Assembly: GCA_910584645.1 (NCBI GenBank)
Contig: CAJUAU010000014.1
Location: 1-64,000, forward strand
Source: an uncultured Eubacterium sp.
GTDB lineage: Bacteria; Bacillota; Clostridia; Lachnospirales; Lachnospiraceae
DNA: 64,000 nt
Reading direction: 5' to 3'
This document shows positions 52,601 to 61,583 of the stretch, piece after piece. The notes under the pieces were generated by a model. That model had not been told where the DNA came from, did not search any database, and saw nothing but the letters and a program-made list of their open reading frames with translations. The stretch's first letter is position 1; each line of letters begins with the position of its first letter. A program made the position numbers and the translations under genes.

Positions 52601-52674
52601 GATATCCTCCTTTCCTGCACATATACCTGTGCATATCATGAATTATTTATAGAAAAGACTCTCCCGCCAGCCCG

Positions 52675-53151
52675 CTACAACGATACCCGAATGAGCTCGT
52701 CCTGAATACGCAGGATCCCCTCCGGGGGATCCTGGGAAGAAAACTGCAGCGTAATATTGGCAAAATCCTCTGGATTCCTTTTGAGCCCTCCTCCTGGGAG
52801 ATAACCGAGAAAAGAACCTTCTTTTTTATCTGTCCCAGTATTTTCCCCCGCCTTTTCCTCCAGCGGAACCTCTCCCGTGAGCCTGACCTTAAAATCTACT
52901 TTGATCCCGTCCAGTTTCAGAGATGATATGGGTACAAGGCACAGTTTTGGAATGGATACATCTTTATATGTTATCTTCCCATTATCATCAAACTGAGGCA
53001 TACTAAGCGATATGCTAACTGGTTTATTCTCCGAATCAAAGAAACCTGATAACATTTCTATATGTTGTCTCTCTGCGAGCCGGCTGCACTGCAAAAAGGA
53101 CTTCTGGATGGCCGCTACCAATTCATCAAAATTCTGCTGTTTCACTCTCAT
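52675..53151 (-). CDS. DUF2589-like paralogue
   Basis: 158-residue protein with the same order of elements as its neighbour: N-terminal helix (QQNFDELVAAIQKSFLQC), then beta-strand units SISLSMPQF, VSIPKLCLVPISSLKLDGIKVDFKVRL. Start uncertain: ATG at 53151 is 2 bases from AAGGAG, a GTG 6 bases later is better spaced, and the frame is open to 53172. Confidence 0.65.
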   Translation of the reverse strand: MRVKQQNFDELVAAIQKSFLQCSRLAERQHIEMLSGFFDSENKPVSISLSMPQFDDNGKITYKDVSIPKLCLVPISSLKLDGIKVDFKVRLTGEVPLEEKAGENTGTDKKEGSFLGYLPGGGLKRNPEDFANITLQFSSQDPPEGILRIQDELIRVSL

Positions 53152-53229
53152 TACTCCTTTCGGACTGCTCACGTACAGCCGGGCGGCATCGCCGCCGTGT
53201 ACTGGCAGAAAAGTCTGTTTCTAACTTTT

Positions 53230-53373
53230 TTAATATTTCTCTCCTTTGAAAAAATCCGGCGTCACATCATCCACCATCTGGGAAGCCAGCGCCACGATCT
53301 GAGCCTCATCCTCACTTAATCCCGCTTCGACCGCCATAGCTTTGACTAAATAATAATGAAAATTAATGTTCAT
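53230..53373 (-). CDS. 47-residue DUF6765-like N-terminal stub
   Basis: ATG at 53373 behind GGGGGA gives MNINFHYYLVKAMAVEAGLS then EDEAQIVALASQMVDDVTPD, ending at 53230. It resembles the N-terminal His-containing segment of DUF6765 proteins, cut short by a stop. First gene of the operon; either a truncated remnant or a short natural form. Confidence 0.5.
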   Translation of the reverse strand: MNINFHYYLVKAMAVEAGLSEDEAQIVALASQMVDDVTPDFFKGEKY

Positions 53374-53415
53374 GTTTTCCCCCATTTCTATGCTGTTTTT
53401 AACTTTGTCCCCGGC

Positions 53416-53444
53416 TTTATAAACATATTACAATATTGTGTTAA
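53416..53444 (-). promoter_or_regulatory. Promoter of the DUF2589-CHAP operon
   Basis: Minus strand TTAACA (53439-53444), 17-base spacer, TATAAA (53416-53421), about 43 bases before the first start codon. Confidence 0.6.
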
Positions 53445-53484
53445 GCGCCCTTAAACGAAAAACAGGCTAAAACTTCAAAATAAA

Positions 53485-53529
53485 AAAAGAAGGGTACATC
53501 AGAATTTCTTCCAATGACCCACTTCTTTT
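53485..53529 (-). terminator. Terminator of the ABC/two-component operon
   Basis: Stem AAAAGAAG-GGGT (right copy 53517-53529) with ACCC-TTCTTTT (53485-53495), ending in a run of seven T on the minus strand. Confidence 0.75.
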
Positions 53530-53600
53530 AAAATTTATTGGTTTTTCCCTTGACAAAGTATTCATATTATTGTATTGCGTTAAGTACAAAGCCCCCCGGT

Positions 53601-54422
53601 TTATCTGCCCCAGCCCTTCTGCACCGCATGTTTCAAGGCAAAAATAGCGATAAGGCAGATCCCGGTGGAGAGTAGACCGTACTGTATATGAAGCAGTTTT
53701 GTCCCGATCTCATTCTCCTCTGTGATCACCGCCTCTTCATTTTCAATCTCGTACCCCAGTTTCCTTAACCGTTCCACATGCAGCCCATCCAGATCGTGCC
53801 TCTCAAACAACACTCTCAGACCATAGGCCTCCCTTAGCAGCCGTCCCTCCGCTTCTGCAGTGCAAGTGAAGGCTTTCTCCTCCTGCCCATCCTCTTTCAC
53901 CACGACCAGCTTCGCCGACTTATATGTCTCTGCCACGGAATAGCGGATATCCAGTCCAGTACTGGCATCTGCCGGTTTCAGGCTTTCTGCATCCATCAGA
54001 TCCTCATTTTCTTCTGCGATCCCCTGCAGCATCTCAGAAAATGCCGTCCCGTTCATATAAATCCGTTTTGTACCAGCAGGAAGTTTTATATCAAACAATT
54101 TCTCTATATAGTCCTGGGACAGCAGACTACAGTTGACCGCGGTGCTCATTCCCCGGTACATCACTGTGATGGAAACTTCCATCTGACGGCTCACTCCTGC
54201 CACATCTGCCATCTGGGCCAGCTCATCCATCCGTTTTTGGGAAACCGTCCCCTCTCCCGTGAGCACATATTCTGCCGGCGTATTGACAAAACGGTAGATA
54301 TCCCACGTGTGGTATATCACACTGGTAAAAAAAACGGCCGCTGCCAGTACAAAAAGGCAGATCACCTTTACTGTGTCGCTCTGTTTTCTGAGTCTTAGAA
54401 AGCTCTGGATCCTATTATTCAT
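53601..54422 (-). CDS. Membrane protein of unknown function
   Basis: 273-residue protein with one TM near the N-terminus (VKVICLFVLAAAVFFTSVIYHTW) and one near the C-terminus (LLSTGICLIAIFALKHAV), and a ~200-residue extracytoplasmic domain between. Overlaps the previous gene by 8 bases, so it belongs to the ABC operon. No family recognised. Confidence 0.65.
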   Translation of the reverse strand: MNNRIQSFLRLRKQSDTVKVICLFVLAAAVFFTSVIYHTWDIYRFVNTPAEYVLTGEGTVSQKRMDELAQMADVAGVSRQMEVSITVMYRGMSTAVNCSLLSQDYIEKLFDIKLPAGTKRIYMNGTAFSEMLQGIAEENEDLMDAESLKPADASTGLDIRYSVAETYKSAKLVVVKEDGQEEKAFTCTAEAEGRLLREAYGLRVLFERHDLDGLHVERLRKLGYEIENEEAVITEENEIGTKLLHIQYGLLSTGICLIAIFALKHAVQKGWGR

Positions 54423-56346
54423 TCACATCCCCGCCTCCGGTCCGTATCCCCTTTGACTTTCTCATAAAAAATATCACTGCTGCCTGAATCAGAAATCCCA
54501 GGATCACAGCCATGATCACCCACCACTGCCTGGTATCGTCCTCTGACTCTTCCTCATTTTCACCACTCAGCGGAGATAAAATATCCGTCTCAAAGGTCTG
54601 CTCCTGAGTCATCTCATTTCCCGCCTCATCGGCATAATAAAATGTGATCTTTCCCTGGGTGGCACCATACAGATCCGTACCTGTCAGCCCCTCCGCCGTG
54701 ATCTCCATACTTCCCGACATAGAAGTTCCTGCCTCGATATCCCCGATAAATGCAGCACCCGAAGGGGTAAGTCCATCCGCCTCCAGCATGGCACGGACAT
54801 TGTAAAGTTTTCCCTTCCCCAGGTTCATCGCCTGGGTCAGCAGCTCCACCGTCTCCCCCAGCTGTATCGTTTTCGGCACACTCACTGAAGATATCTGAAT
54901 CTGTACCGGCTGCTCGGCGGATACTTTCATGGCACTCTCCGCCGTATGGGTTCCGCCCCTGGCGTCCGCATAATCCATGGCAACCCCAACACTGTACTGT
55001 CCCCGGGGCGCCGATGCATTTACCCGGAACCGAAAGGACAGATCACAGCTGCCTCCCGCCGCCAGCTCCCGCACATAACTGCTGCCCGTCCTGCCAAGGA
55101 GTTCTACATTCTCTCCCGGAGTTACGGAAACCATCATGTTCTTCACAGATTCTGTGCTGCTGGTATTACGAAGGGTGATCTTCGCGGTAAATTTTTCTCC
55201 GCACAAAATCTTTTTTCTGGAAAACTGATAGGAATCCATCATCACTTTAGGGGCAAATTTTGCCCTATTATCTTCCTCACCTTCCTGGGCGCCCTCAGTC
55301 CCCCCTGCCTTTTTTCCATCTGTAATGGTGACATACACCGTAAATTCCTGGCTGATCTCACTGCCAGCTTCATCCTGTCCGCTGACGGTTACGGTCACAG
55401 GGTAACTTCCATTATAACGGTCTTTCTTTAATTTTAAATTAAATGAAATAAGATAGCGCCCAGCCTTTTTCCCTGTCTTCCCATTCTTATAATACCTTAA
55501 CTTTACCGCCTTTTCATAATTCTTATGGACAAAGGGAATATTTTCCCCCTCCCCGAATTTGAGGGCGGCCCTCACCCGGTTTCCAGAAATCTTATATTTT
55601 GCCTGCAGCGGCAGCACGAGAACTGCACTGTCATTCCCGATCTTTGGAACATATCCTCTGGAGTAGGACTTCTCCATTCCCTTGTAGACATTCTGATTGT
55701 CGATAACAAACCCCGCCGCACCGCCGCCTTCAGCCGCATCTCCCTTTGCGTCATCCCCTGCCTTTTTTCCATCTCTAATGGTAACATACACCGTAAATTC
55801 CTGGCTGATCTCACTGCCAGCTTCATCCTGTGCACTGGCAGACAATGTGACAGGGTAACTTCCATTGCAGCGCTCCTTTTTGAGATCCAGTTGAAAGGAC
55901 ACAAGATAACAACCTGTGGTTTGTCCCTGTTTTCCTGTCTTATGGTATCCAAAGGAAACCGCTTTCTCATAATTCTTATACACAAAGGGGTGATTTTCCG
56001 ATTCCCCAAAGCGGAGGGTGACCGTCATCTTATTTCCTGACAGTTTTCTTTTTGCCTGCAGTGGCAGCACGATCACCGCTTTGTTTTTTTCAACTTTGGG
56101 AACATATCCTCCGGCATAGGAATTTTCCATTCCTTCGTATATATTTTGGTTATCAATGCTAAACTCCGTCATGCCTCCGGTATCGGACATGCCCTGTTTG
56201 CTGTCTCCCTCCGAAGATTCTGCCCCGGAACTGTCTGTTTTCTCCTGTCCTGCAGCGCAGATCCGTGGAATTTCTGGACTTGTATCCAGTACAAGACAGC
56301 TCATCAGACACAATACAGCCGCTGCTTTTTTCCATCTACTACTCAT
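54415..56346 (-). CDS. Exported protein with duplicated domain and C-terminal anchor
   Basis: 643-residue protein: signal peptide (~residues 1-33), Ser/Gly linker, then two copies of a ~145-residue domain (about 60-195 and 205-345) each starting F-x-I-D-N-Q-N-(I/V)-Y and ending VTIxDGKKAG; then CARDB-like beta domains (~355-590) and a C-terminal TM followed by basic residues. The copies are close also at DNA level, showing a recent tandem duplication. Its ATG overlaps the ABC ATPase stop. Probably a surface adaptor for the transporter. Confidence 0.75.
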   Translation of the reverse strand: MSSRWKKAAAVLCLMSCLVLDTSPEIPRICAAGQEKTDSSGAESSEGDSKQGMSDTGGMTEFSIDNQNIYEGMENSYAGGYVPKVEKNKAVIVLPLQAKRKLSGNKMTVTLRFGESENHPFVYKNYEKAVSFGYHKTGKQGQTTGCYLVSFQLDLKKERCNGSYPVTLSASAQDEAGSEISQEFTVYVTIRDGKKAGDDAKGDAAEGGGAAGFVIDNQNVYKGMEKSYSRGYVPKIGNDSAVLVLPLQAKYKISGNRVRAALKFGEGENIPFVHKNYEKAVKLRYYKNGKTGKKAGRYLISFNLKLKKDRYNGSYPVTVTVSGQDEAGSEISQEFTVYVTITDGKKAGGTEGAQEGEEDNRAKFAPKVMMDSYQFSRKKILCGEKFTAKITLRNTSSTESVKNMMVSVTPGENVELLGRTGSSYVRELAAGGSCDLSFRFRVNASAPRGQYSVGVAMDYADARGGTHTAESAMKVSAEQPVQIQISSVSVPKTIQLGETVELLTQAMNLGKGKLYNVRAMLEADGLTPSGAAFIGDIEAGTSMSGSMEITAEGLTGTDLYGATQGKITFYYADEAGNEMTQEQTFETDILSPLSGENEEESEDDTRQWWVIMAVILGFLIQAAVIFFMRKSKGIRTGGGDVNE

Positions 56347-56986
56347 CTATCTCATTCCTTTCCAACATCAGATTCTTTACATGGTCACAAAGCTCTTCGA
56401 TATCCTGTGCATTATGGCTTGCCAGCAGAATGGATTTTCCATCGGCTTTCAAGTCCTTGAGCAGTGCCCGGATTTCCACCACCCCGTACCGGTCCAGCCC
56501 GTTGAAGGGCTCATCCAGGATAAGCACATCCGGATCTTCCATGATCGCCTGGGCGATGCCCAGCCTCTGACGCATTCCCAGAGAGTACTTGGATACCGGC
56601 TTTTTCATGTCCGGATCAAGTCCCACTCTCTGCAGCGTCTCCCGAATCTCTGATTTACCAATCCTTCCCTTTAGTGCAGCAAGGATCTTAAGGTTTTTGT
56701 ATCCAGACAGATTGGGGATAAAACCCGGCGTCTCGATGATCACGCCCAGCCGGTCTGGAAAATCCACTTCCTTCCCTACCTGCCTGCCATTTACAACAAT
56801 CTTTCCTCTGTCGCATTTCATAAAGCCGCATATGCATTTCATAAGTACCGTCTTGCCACTTCCATTATTTCCCACCACGCCATAAATACTTCCCCGCGGG
56901 ATTGAGAAATTGACATCCATCAGCACCCGCTCTTTTCCAAAGGATTTATATACATGTTTTACTTCGATTCCTGTATTTTCTCCCAT
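56339..56986 (-). CDS. ABC transporter ATP-binding protein
   Basis: 215-residue ATPase: Walker A GNNGSGKTVLMK, signature YSLGMRQRLGIAQAIM, Walker B VLILDEPFNGLD, switch His in LASHNAQD. Similar in layout to bacitracin/lantibiotic (BcrA-like) ATPases that pair with separate membrane subunits; the two permease genes just upstream supply these. Start at the ATG 9 bases after GGAGGG (frame extends 2 codons to a TTG). Confidence 0.9.
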   Translation of the reverse strand: MGENTGIEVKHVYKSFGKERVLMDVNFSIPRGSIYGVVGNNGSGKTVLMKCICGFMKCDRGKIVVNGRQVGKEVDFPDRLGVIIETPGFIPNLSGYKNLKILAALKGRIGKSEIRETLQRVGLDPDMKKPVSKYSLGMRQRLGIAQAIMEDPDVLILDEPFNGLDRYGVVEIRALLKDLKADGKSILLASHNAQDIEELCDHVKNLMLERNEIDE

Positions 56987-57004
56987 GATCAATCTCCCTC
57001 CTTG

Positions 57005-57910
57005 TTAGCTTGATGGTGCTGTCTGGCTGCCAGTAAAGGAAAATGGGTAATTTTTTATTTTCATAAGCGAAACCACAAAAAGCAGCATACTAAACAGCGA
57101 AAAAAACAGATAAGACTGCCACAGTTTGGGCAGATTGTCATAGCCAAAGCTGTGCATATAATAGGTGGCATGGTTCAGGGGTGAGATCCAGCCGCTTATA
57201 ATATTAGCGAAGCGGATCTTCTCCATGGAGATCCCAAACCATTCCGCCACGATATCAGGATTCATCAGCATCCCGAATCCACTAAAGACCACACCGCCTA
57301 TCATTCCGCCATTACTCCTAAAAAGATTTAATAACAAAATGACTCCCGCCATAGAGACCGCATAGCCGGTCATCAATAAAAAGATGTGCAGCGTACAGCG
57401 GTAAGGATCCGTCAGCTCCAGAACTTTTACAAAGGAGGGAACTGCGATCTTTTCCCCGATGCCTGAATATCCTAAGATTGCCGCCGTGTCACTCCACAGG
57501 TTTGCCGGATATGCCCTTCCCGCCGACAAGAGCACCGTCGCCAGAAGGATAAAGACCATAAAACAAAAGGTTGCAGATATCAAGTATACGATCTGCCCCA
57601 GCATCCATACCCTCCGGTCCGTTCTTACCATTAAATAGGGCACTTCATTGGATAGGCTGGGCATATCTGAAAAAAGAAGAAGCAGCAGGATCGAAATGGC
57701 AAGCACCGACTGGGCGTCCCCGAAAGTCCATATAAAAGCTTCCATCCCCTGCAGATACGTTCCATGTTCCTGTGCAAACTGCATCACCTTATCCGACAGC
57801 AGAAAGCAAAATATAAAGGCAAGGAGAAAACACATTATGATCTGGGGATTTCTGTGCCATTTTCTAAAATTCGAGCGGGCGATGAACAGAACCTGTCTGA
57901 CCTTATACAT
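57005..57910 (-). CDS. ABC transporter membrane subunit
   Basis: 301-residue integral membrane protein with about six hydrophobic segments, starting MYKVRQVLFIARSNFRKW. Its ATG lies within the last codons of the upstream membrane gene and follows GGGAGG. With the ATPase it makes a probable ABC-2-type exporter. Confidence 0.7.
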   Translation of the reverse strand: MYKVRQVLFIARSNFRKWHRNPQIIMCFLLAFIFCFLLSDKVMQFAQEHGTYLQGMEAFIWTFGDAQSVLAISILLLLLFSDMPSLSNEVPYLMVRTDRRVWMLGQIVYLISATFCFMVFILLATVLLSAGRAYPANLWSDTAAILGYSGIGEKIAVPSFVKVLELTDPYRCTLHIFLLMTGYAVSMAGVILLLNLFRSNGGMIGGVVFSGFGMLMNPDIVAEWFGISMEKIRFANIISGWISPLNHATYYMHSFGYDNLPKLWQSYLFFSLFSMLLFVVSLMKIKNYPFSFTGSQTAPSS

Positions 57911-58526
57911 GTTTGATGCACCTCCCAAGAATTTCATAATAAAGTACGCCAATGAGCAGGATCATCCCTGCCAGCAGCAGCACAACCCCCGTATCCCCCA
58001 GCACCCACGTATGTTCCGGGGCATACCATTCCACCGGATACAGGCAGTACAATGTCTTAAAATAGCGCTGGTACAATATGACCAGCATATAAAACAGTAC
58101 AAATCCACCACCATAGGCGACATACCTGCTGTTTGCAGCGGCGGCAAGAGCCGCCGCCACCACCGCCCACAGCATCCCGGAGAGGAAGATCAGAAGAAGC
58201 TTCCATTCCATATCCTCCCCGCCGGTCAGAAGGTGGAATAAACATGCCGCTGCCAGCAGGCCGCCCCCGCTTATGCCGCAGGCAAGAAATTTTCCTAATA
58301 TATAGGATGTTCTCCCGCAACGGGGCAGGTATTCTTTGATGTAGCCGCTCTGGTAATCACTAAGCCATGCCGTAGAATAGGGCAGCGACGCCAGAACTGG
58401 CACACTGATCCGGAACAGTTCCGACTCAAATCCTGCGCGCCATAAAATAATACATTCGATCAGCAGCCCGGCGAGAAAATTCACACTGCCAAATGCCCGC
58501 TTTATATCTGTTTCAAAACTATTCAT
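57903..58526 (-). CDS. ABC transporter membrane subunit (small)
   Basis: 207-residue membrane protein with about six TM segments, with YLPRCGRTSYILGKFLAC after the second, as in ABC-2 permeases. It overlaps the next permease gene by 8 bases. Confidence 0.68.
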   Translation of the reverse strand: MNSFETDIKRAFGSVNFLAGLLIECIILWRAGFESELFRISVPVLASLPYSTAWLSDYQSGYIKEYLPRCGRTSYILGKFLACGISGGGLLAAACLFHLLTGGEDMEWKLLLIFLSGMLWAVVAAALAAAANSRYVAYGGGFVLFYMLVILYQRYFKTLYCLYPVEWYAPEHTWVLGDTGVVLLLAGMILLIGVLYYEILGRCIKHV

Positions 58527-58581
58527 AGCCGCAATCCTTCCCCGGGCCAGCCCCTCGATAATCCTGTACTGATATCATATA

Positions 58582-60117
58582 CTAGTACCCCAGTTCCTGG
58601 TTTATAACGGAACCGTCGATGGCATTTATGGAAAGGATAATGCCTGTCTTTTTGCCCGCCTTTCCACCTCCGTATTCGTCCACCACTGTCCCCTCAAAAT
58701 TCCAGACAGGAACTACCAGTCCCGTGTCAAAACTGTCCTTCTCACTGATCCTGGTATATACAAGGTTTACATCTGTTACCTTGACAGATACGCTCCCCCC
58801 TGCCTCCTTATCCTGTGCTGCATTTTCTATGACAACCATTTTCTCAAAGGTCTCTTTGATCTCATTAAAGGATTTTATGCGGCTGTCTTTTACCACCGTT
58901 TCACTTATGGAAAGCGGAGAAAGATAATGGAAACCTACGATGCCATTGTCATTTACGGCAACTGCCACCACTTCGCTTCCCCACATTTTTTTCACATAAT
59001 CTTTGCCCTGCCAGCCATCCGTCAGCTTGTAACCGGCCTGATTATTAACAAACACATTATCCATCTTTCTCAGGCACAGAAAACGATATACATTCCTATA
59101 TTTATCTGTCACATCTCCACTTTGTAATAGCTGGGAGTATACCCCCTGTTCATAACATTTGTAATCATCAAGCCCCAGCTGCCCAAGGAGAGTGTTTACC
59201 TTCTGTTCCGCCTCTTCCTGGGACAGGGTCAAGGGTTCATTGCCCACACAGGAAATGGATCCACCTGGATCAACCATCGGAAATTCCGGTTCCTGACCAT
59301 CCTTTTTCGGTGTGATCATCTGAAAATCATTCTCCACAACGGCAGAACTCAGATTATCACTATACCCGTTTTTGCTGCACTCGTACCGCAGACAGTTGCC
59401 ATAATTTTCAGAATTCTGCACAAACAGCGTATGATAGTTTCCGTCTTTTCCATCGCTCAATCCATAATACATTTCCCCATCTCCGTGCAGGTCATGCAGC
59501 CAGCTGTAGAATGTATCCTTGGGGTTGCTGTCATACAGATCTTTTATGCTGAGAATCTTATTCTGGGAGGGATGATCGGTAAGCTTCACCTTGTCCGGTG
59601 CCTTTTCATATTCCTTTTTCAAACCCGCAATGCTGTCTTCATACTCTTCGACCATGGCAGTATCTCCTGATTTCTTAGCATCATTTAATTCTTTTTTATA
59701 ATCATTTATTTCTTTAGCGACATCGGATTTTGTCCGGGTCTTTGCTTTACTGCCGTCGTAATATACCATCCCCGGCGTCAGCGTCTTTTGAACCCGCTCC
59801 AGAAAATCCTGCTTGATCTTTTGTGCCCGCACCCGGTATACCGAAAGCTTTTCTACCTCTGGCACCTCTACTTTCGCATCCACATCAACAACAACCTTTA
59901 ATTTCTTATCCTCGATACGGGTCTTGTAGGTCTCATACTTTTTCACCTCTTCCCTGATCTGATCAAAAGTATTTGTATCATCTGTTTTTTGGGCCTCCTG
60001 CAGCATTTTATCCATATTCTTTTCTTTGACCACAGATTTCTCCGGATTGCTGGCACATCCAGCCAGCGTAAAAACCATCATTCCGGATAACATCAGCGCC
60101 ATGCATTTTTTTTTCAT
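58582..60117 (-). CDS. DUF6034-like lipoprotein
   Basis: 511-residue exported lipoprotein: signal with lipobox TLAGC (residues ~17-21), coiled-coil charged region (~35-180), then an alpha/beta C-terminal half (SISCVGNEPLTLSQEEAEQKV, GFHYLSPLSISETVV) resembling PepSY-type sensor folds; DUF6034-like by its repeats of charged helices. It lies between the sensor kinase and the permease genes, so it may bind the transported or sensed ligand outside the cell. Confidence 0.65.
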   Translation of the reverse strand: MKKKCMALMLSGMMVFTLAGCASNPEKSVVKEKNMDKMLQEAQKTDDTNTFDQIREEVKKYETYKTRIEDKKLKVVVDVDAKVEVPEVEKLSVYRVRAQKIKQDFLERVQKTLTPGMVYYDGSKAKTRTKSDVAKEINDYKKELNDAKKSGDTAMVEEYEDSIAGLKKEYEKAPDKVKLTDHPSQNKILSIKDLYDSNPKDTFYSWLHDLHGDGEMYYGLSDGKDGNYHTLFVQNSENYGNCLRYECSKNGYSDNLSSAVVENDFQMITPKKDGQEPEFPMVDPGGSISCVGNEPLTLSQEEAEQKVNTLLGQLGLDDYKCYEQGVYSQLLQSGDVTDKYRNVYRFLCLRKMDNVFVNNQAGYKLTDGWQGKDYVKKMWGSEVVAVAVNDNGIVGFHYLSPLSISETVVKDSRIKSFNEIKETFEKMVVIENAAQDKEAGGSVSVKVTDVNLVYTRISEKDSFDTGLVVPVWNFEGTVVDEYGGGKAGKKTGIILSINAIDGSVINQELGY

Positions 60118-60142
60118 GCCTGTTCCCTCCTGTCAAAACGAA

Positions 60143-60173
60143 CGTCCATGTTGAAATCATTCTAACATGGACG
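60143..60173 (-). terminator. Hairpin between kinase and lipoprotein genes
   Basis: 10-bp perfect stem CGTCCATGTT/AACATGGACG, followed on the minus strand by TTCGTTTTG. A weak T tail suggests partial termination or mRNA stabilisation inside the operon. Confidence 0.5.
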
Positions 60174-60197
60174 CATTCACCAAGTATTCATCGTTTT

Positions 60198-61580
60198 TTA
60201 AACAAATTGTAAAATCATCCGGGTCCCCTGTCCCATTTCGCTCTCGATCCGGATGCTGCAGTTGTGCCTTTTTAGTATCATCGCCGTGATGGCTAGTCCA
60301 AGTCCGGCACCGCCGCTTTTTCTGCTCCTTGACTTGTCGATCATGTAAAATGGTTCCAGGATCTTCTCCCTCTCCTCCTCTGGAATACCGGTTCCAAAAT
60401 CCCTGACACAGATCGTATTTCCTGCTGCAGAGAGCAGGATCCGGTCTCCCCTCCGGCTCGCCTTTCTGGCATTGTCGATCAGATTGATCAGCACCTCGGT
60501 AAACAGGTCGGCATCCACCAGAAAAACCTCACCCTTTTCCTTACATTCCAGACGGATACCATCCTGCGCCAGACTCTGGCCGCAGGCCTCTGCCGCTCTA
60601 TGAAATAAAATGCCTGCCGCTATCTCTTCCAAATGGATGTTGTCATTTTCCTCCAACAGCAGCAGATCCATCATCTTTCGTGAAAGCCTTTCCAGCCGGC
60701 AGCTTTCTTCATAAATATAAGAAAGCGCCTCCTCTTTATCCTCTTCCGGGAGCTTTACTGTCAGGAGCGTTCTGGCATACCCGGAGATCGCCGTCATAGG
60801 CGTCTTAAGTTCATGCGTTAGATTTCCCATAAATAACGTCCGCTTCCATTCTGCCTCCTTAAGTTTTTCGATGCGGAACTGCACCGCCTCTGCCATCTGG
60901 TTAAAGTTCCCGCTTAATTCTCCGATCTCATCCTTTCTCTCCACTTGAATCCTCTCATCGTACTGGCCCCTGGCGATCTGCTTTGCCCCGGTATTTAACT
61001 GCTGCAAGGGGAAAAGCACCTTATTTAACACGATAAAAAGCAGCAGGCAGACCGCCATGGTAATAATACAGGTGAGAACAACCAGCCCGAATCCCAGCAG
61101 TCTCATACGCTCCCACACATAGGTGATATCCTCCAGTTTATATAGAGTACACTTGTCCCCTATTTGTGTGTTATAAACAAAAAAATGTTGATGCTCCCAC
61201 TCCATCTGCGCCATCTTCAGATCAGTATCAGAAATATAACTATACTCTAAAGCATTCAGCTCCTTCTGTTCAAACACCGTTTCATTATAGATCTCCTCCC
61301 CATCCTTCTCCAGGGAAAAGCAGACCGTCAGATCATCGTTATGCTGTTTGAGAATGTATTGCAGCACCTCTGTATCCAGAGAAAATCCTATGTCACCACT
61401 AATCTCATGGATACGGTCTTCCAATTGGGAGATCCCCTCCGTCACATTTTTAAAACTCTGTCCTTCCGCTGCCTCCAGAGAGATTCTTTTTACCAGACCA
61501 TAAACTGCCACACTGCAGAATGCGCATGAGAGCGAAATACTGATACAGCATATGAGAATGATCTTTGTCTTTAATCTCAT
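60198..61580 (-). CDS. Sensor histidine kinase
   Basis: 460-residue membrane kinase: two TM segments (~6-30 and ~160-182) around an extracytoplasmic sensor, HAMP domain (~185-240), His box GNLTHELKTPMTAISG (phospho-His), and HATPase with NLIDNARKAS, DFGTGI and GAGLGLAIT. It starts 3 bases after the response regulator stop, a classic pair. Confidence 0.93.
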   Translation of the reverse strand: MRLKTKIILICCISISLSCAFCSVAVYGLVKRISLEAAEGQSFKNVTEGISQLEDRIHEISGDIGFSLDTEVLQYILKQHNDDLTVCFSLEKDGEEIYNETVFEQKELNALEYSYISDTDLKMAQMEWEHQHFFVYNTQIGDKCTLYKLEDITYVWERMRLLGFGLVVLTCIITMAVCLLLFIVLNKVLFPLQQLNTGAKQIARGQYDERIQVERKDEIGELSGNFNQMAEAVQFRIEKLKEAEWKRTLFMGNLTHELKTPMTAISGYARTLLTVKLPEEDKEEALSYIYEESCRLERLSRKMMDLLLLEENDNIHLEEIAAGILFHRAAEACGQSLAQDGIRLECKEKGEVFLVDADLFTEVLINLIDNARKASRRGDRILLSAAGNTICVRDFGTGIPEEEREKILEPFYMIDKSRSRKSGGAGLGLAITAMILKRHNCSIRIESEMGQGTRMILQFV

Positions 61581-61583
61581 AAC

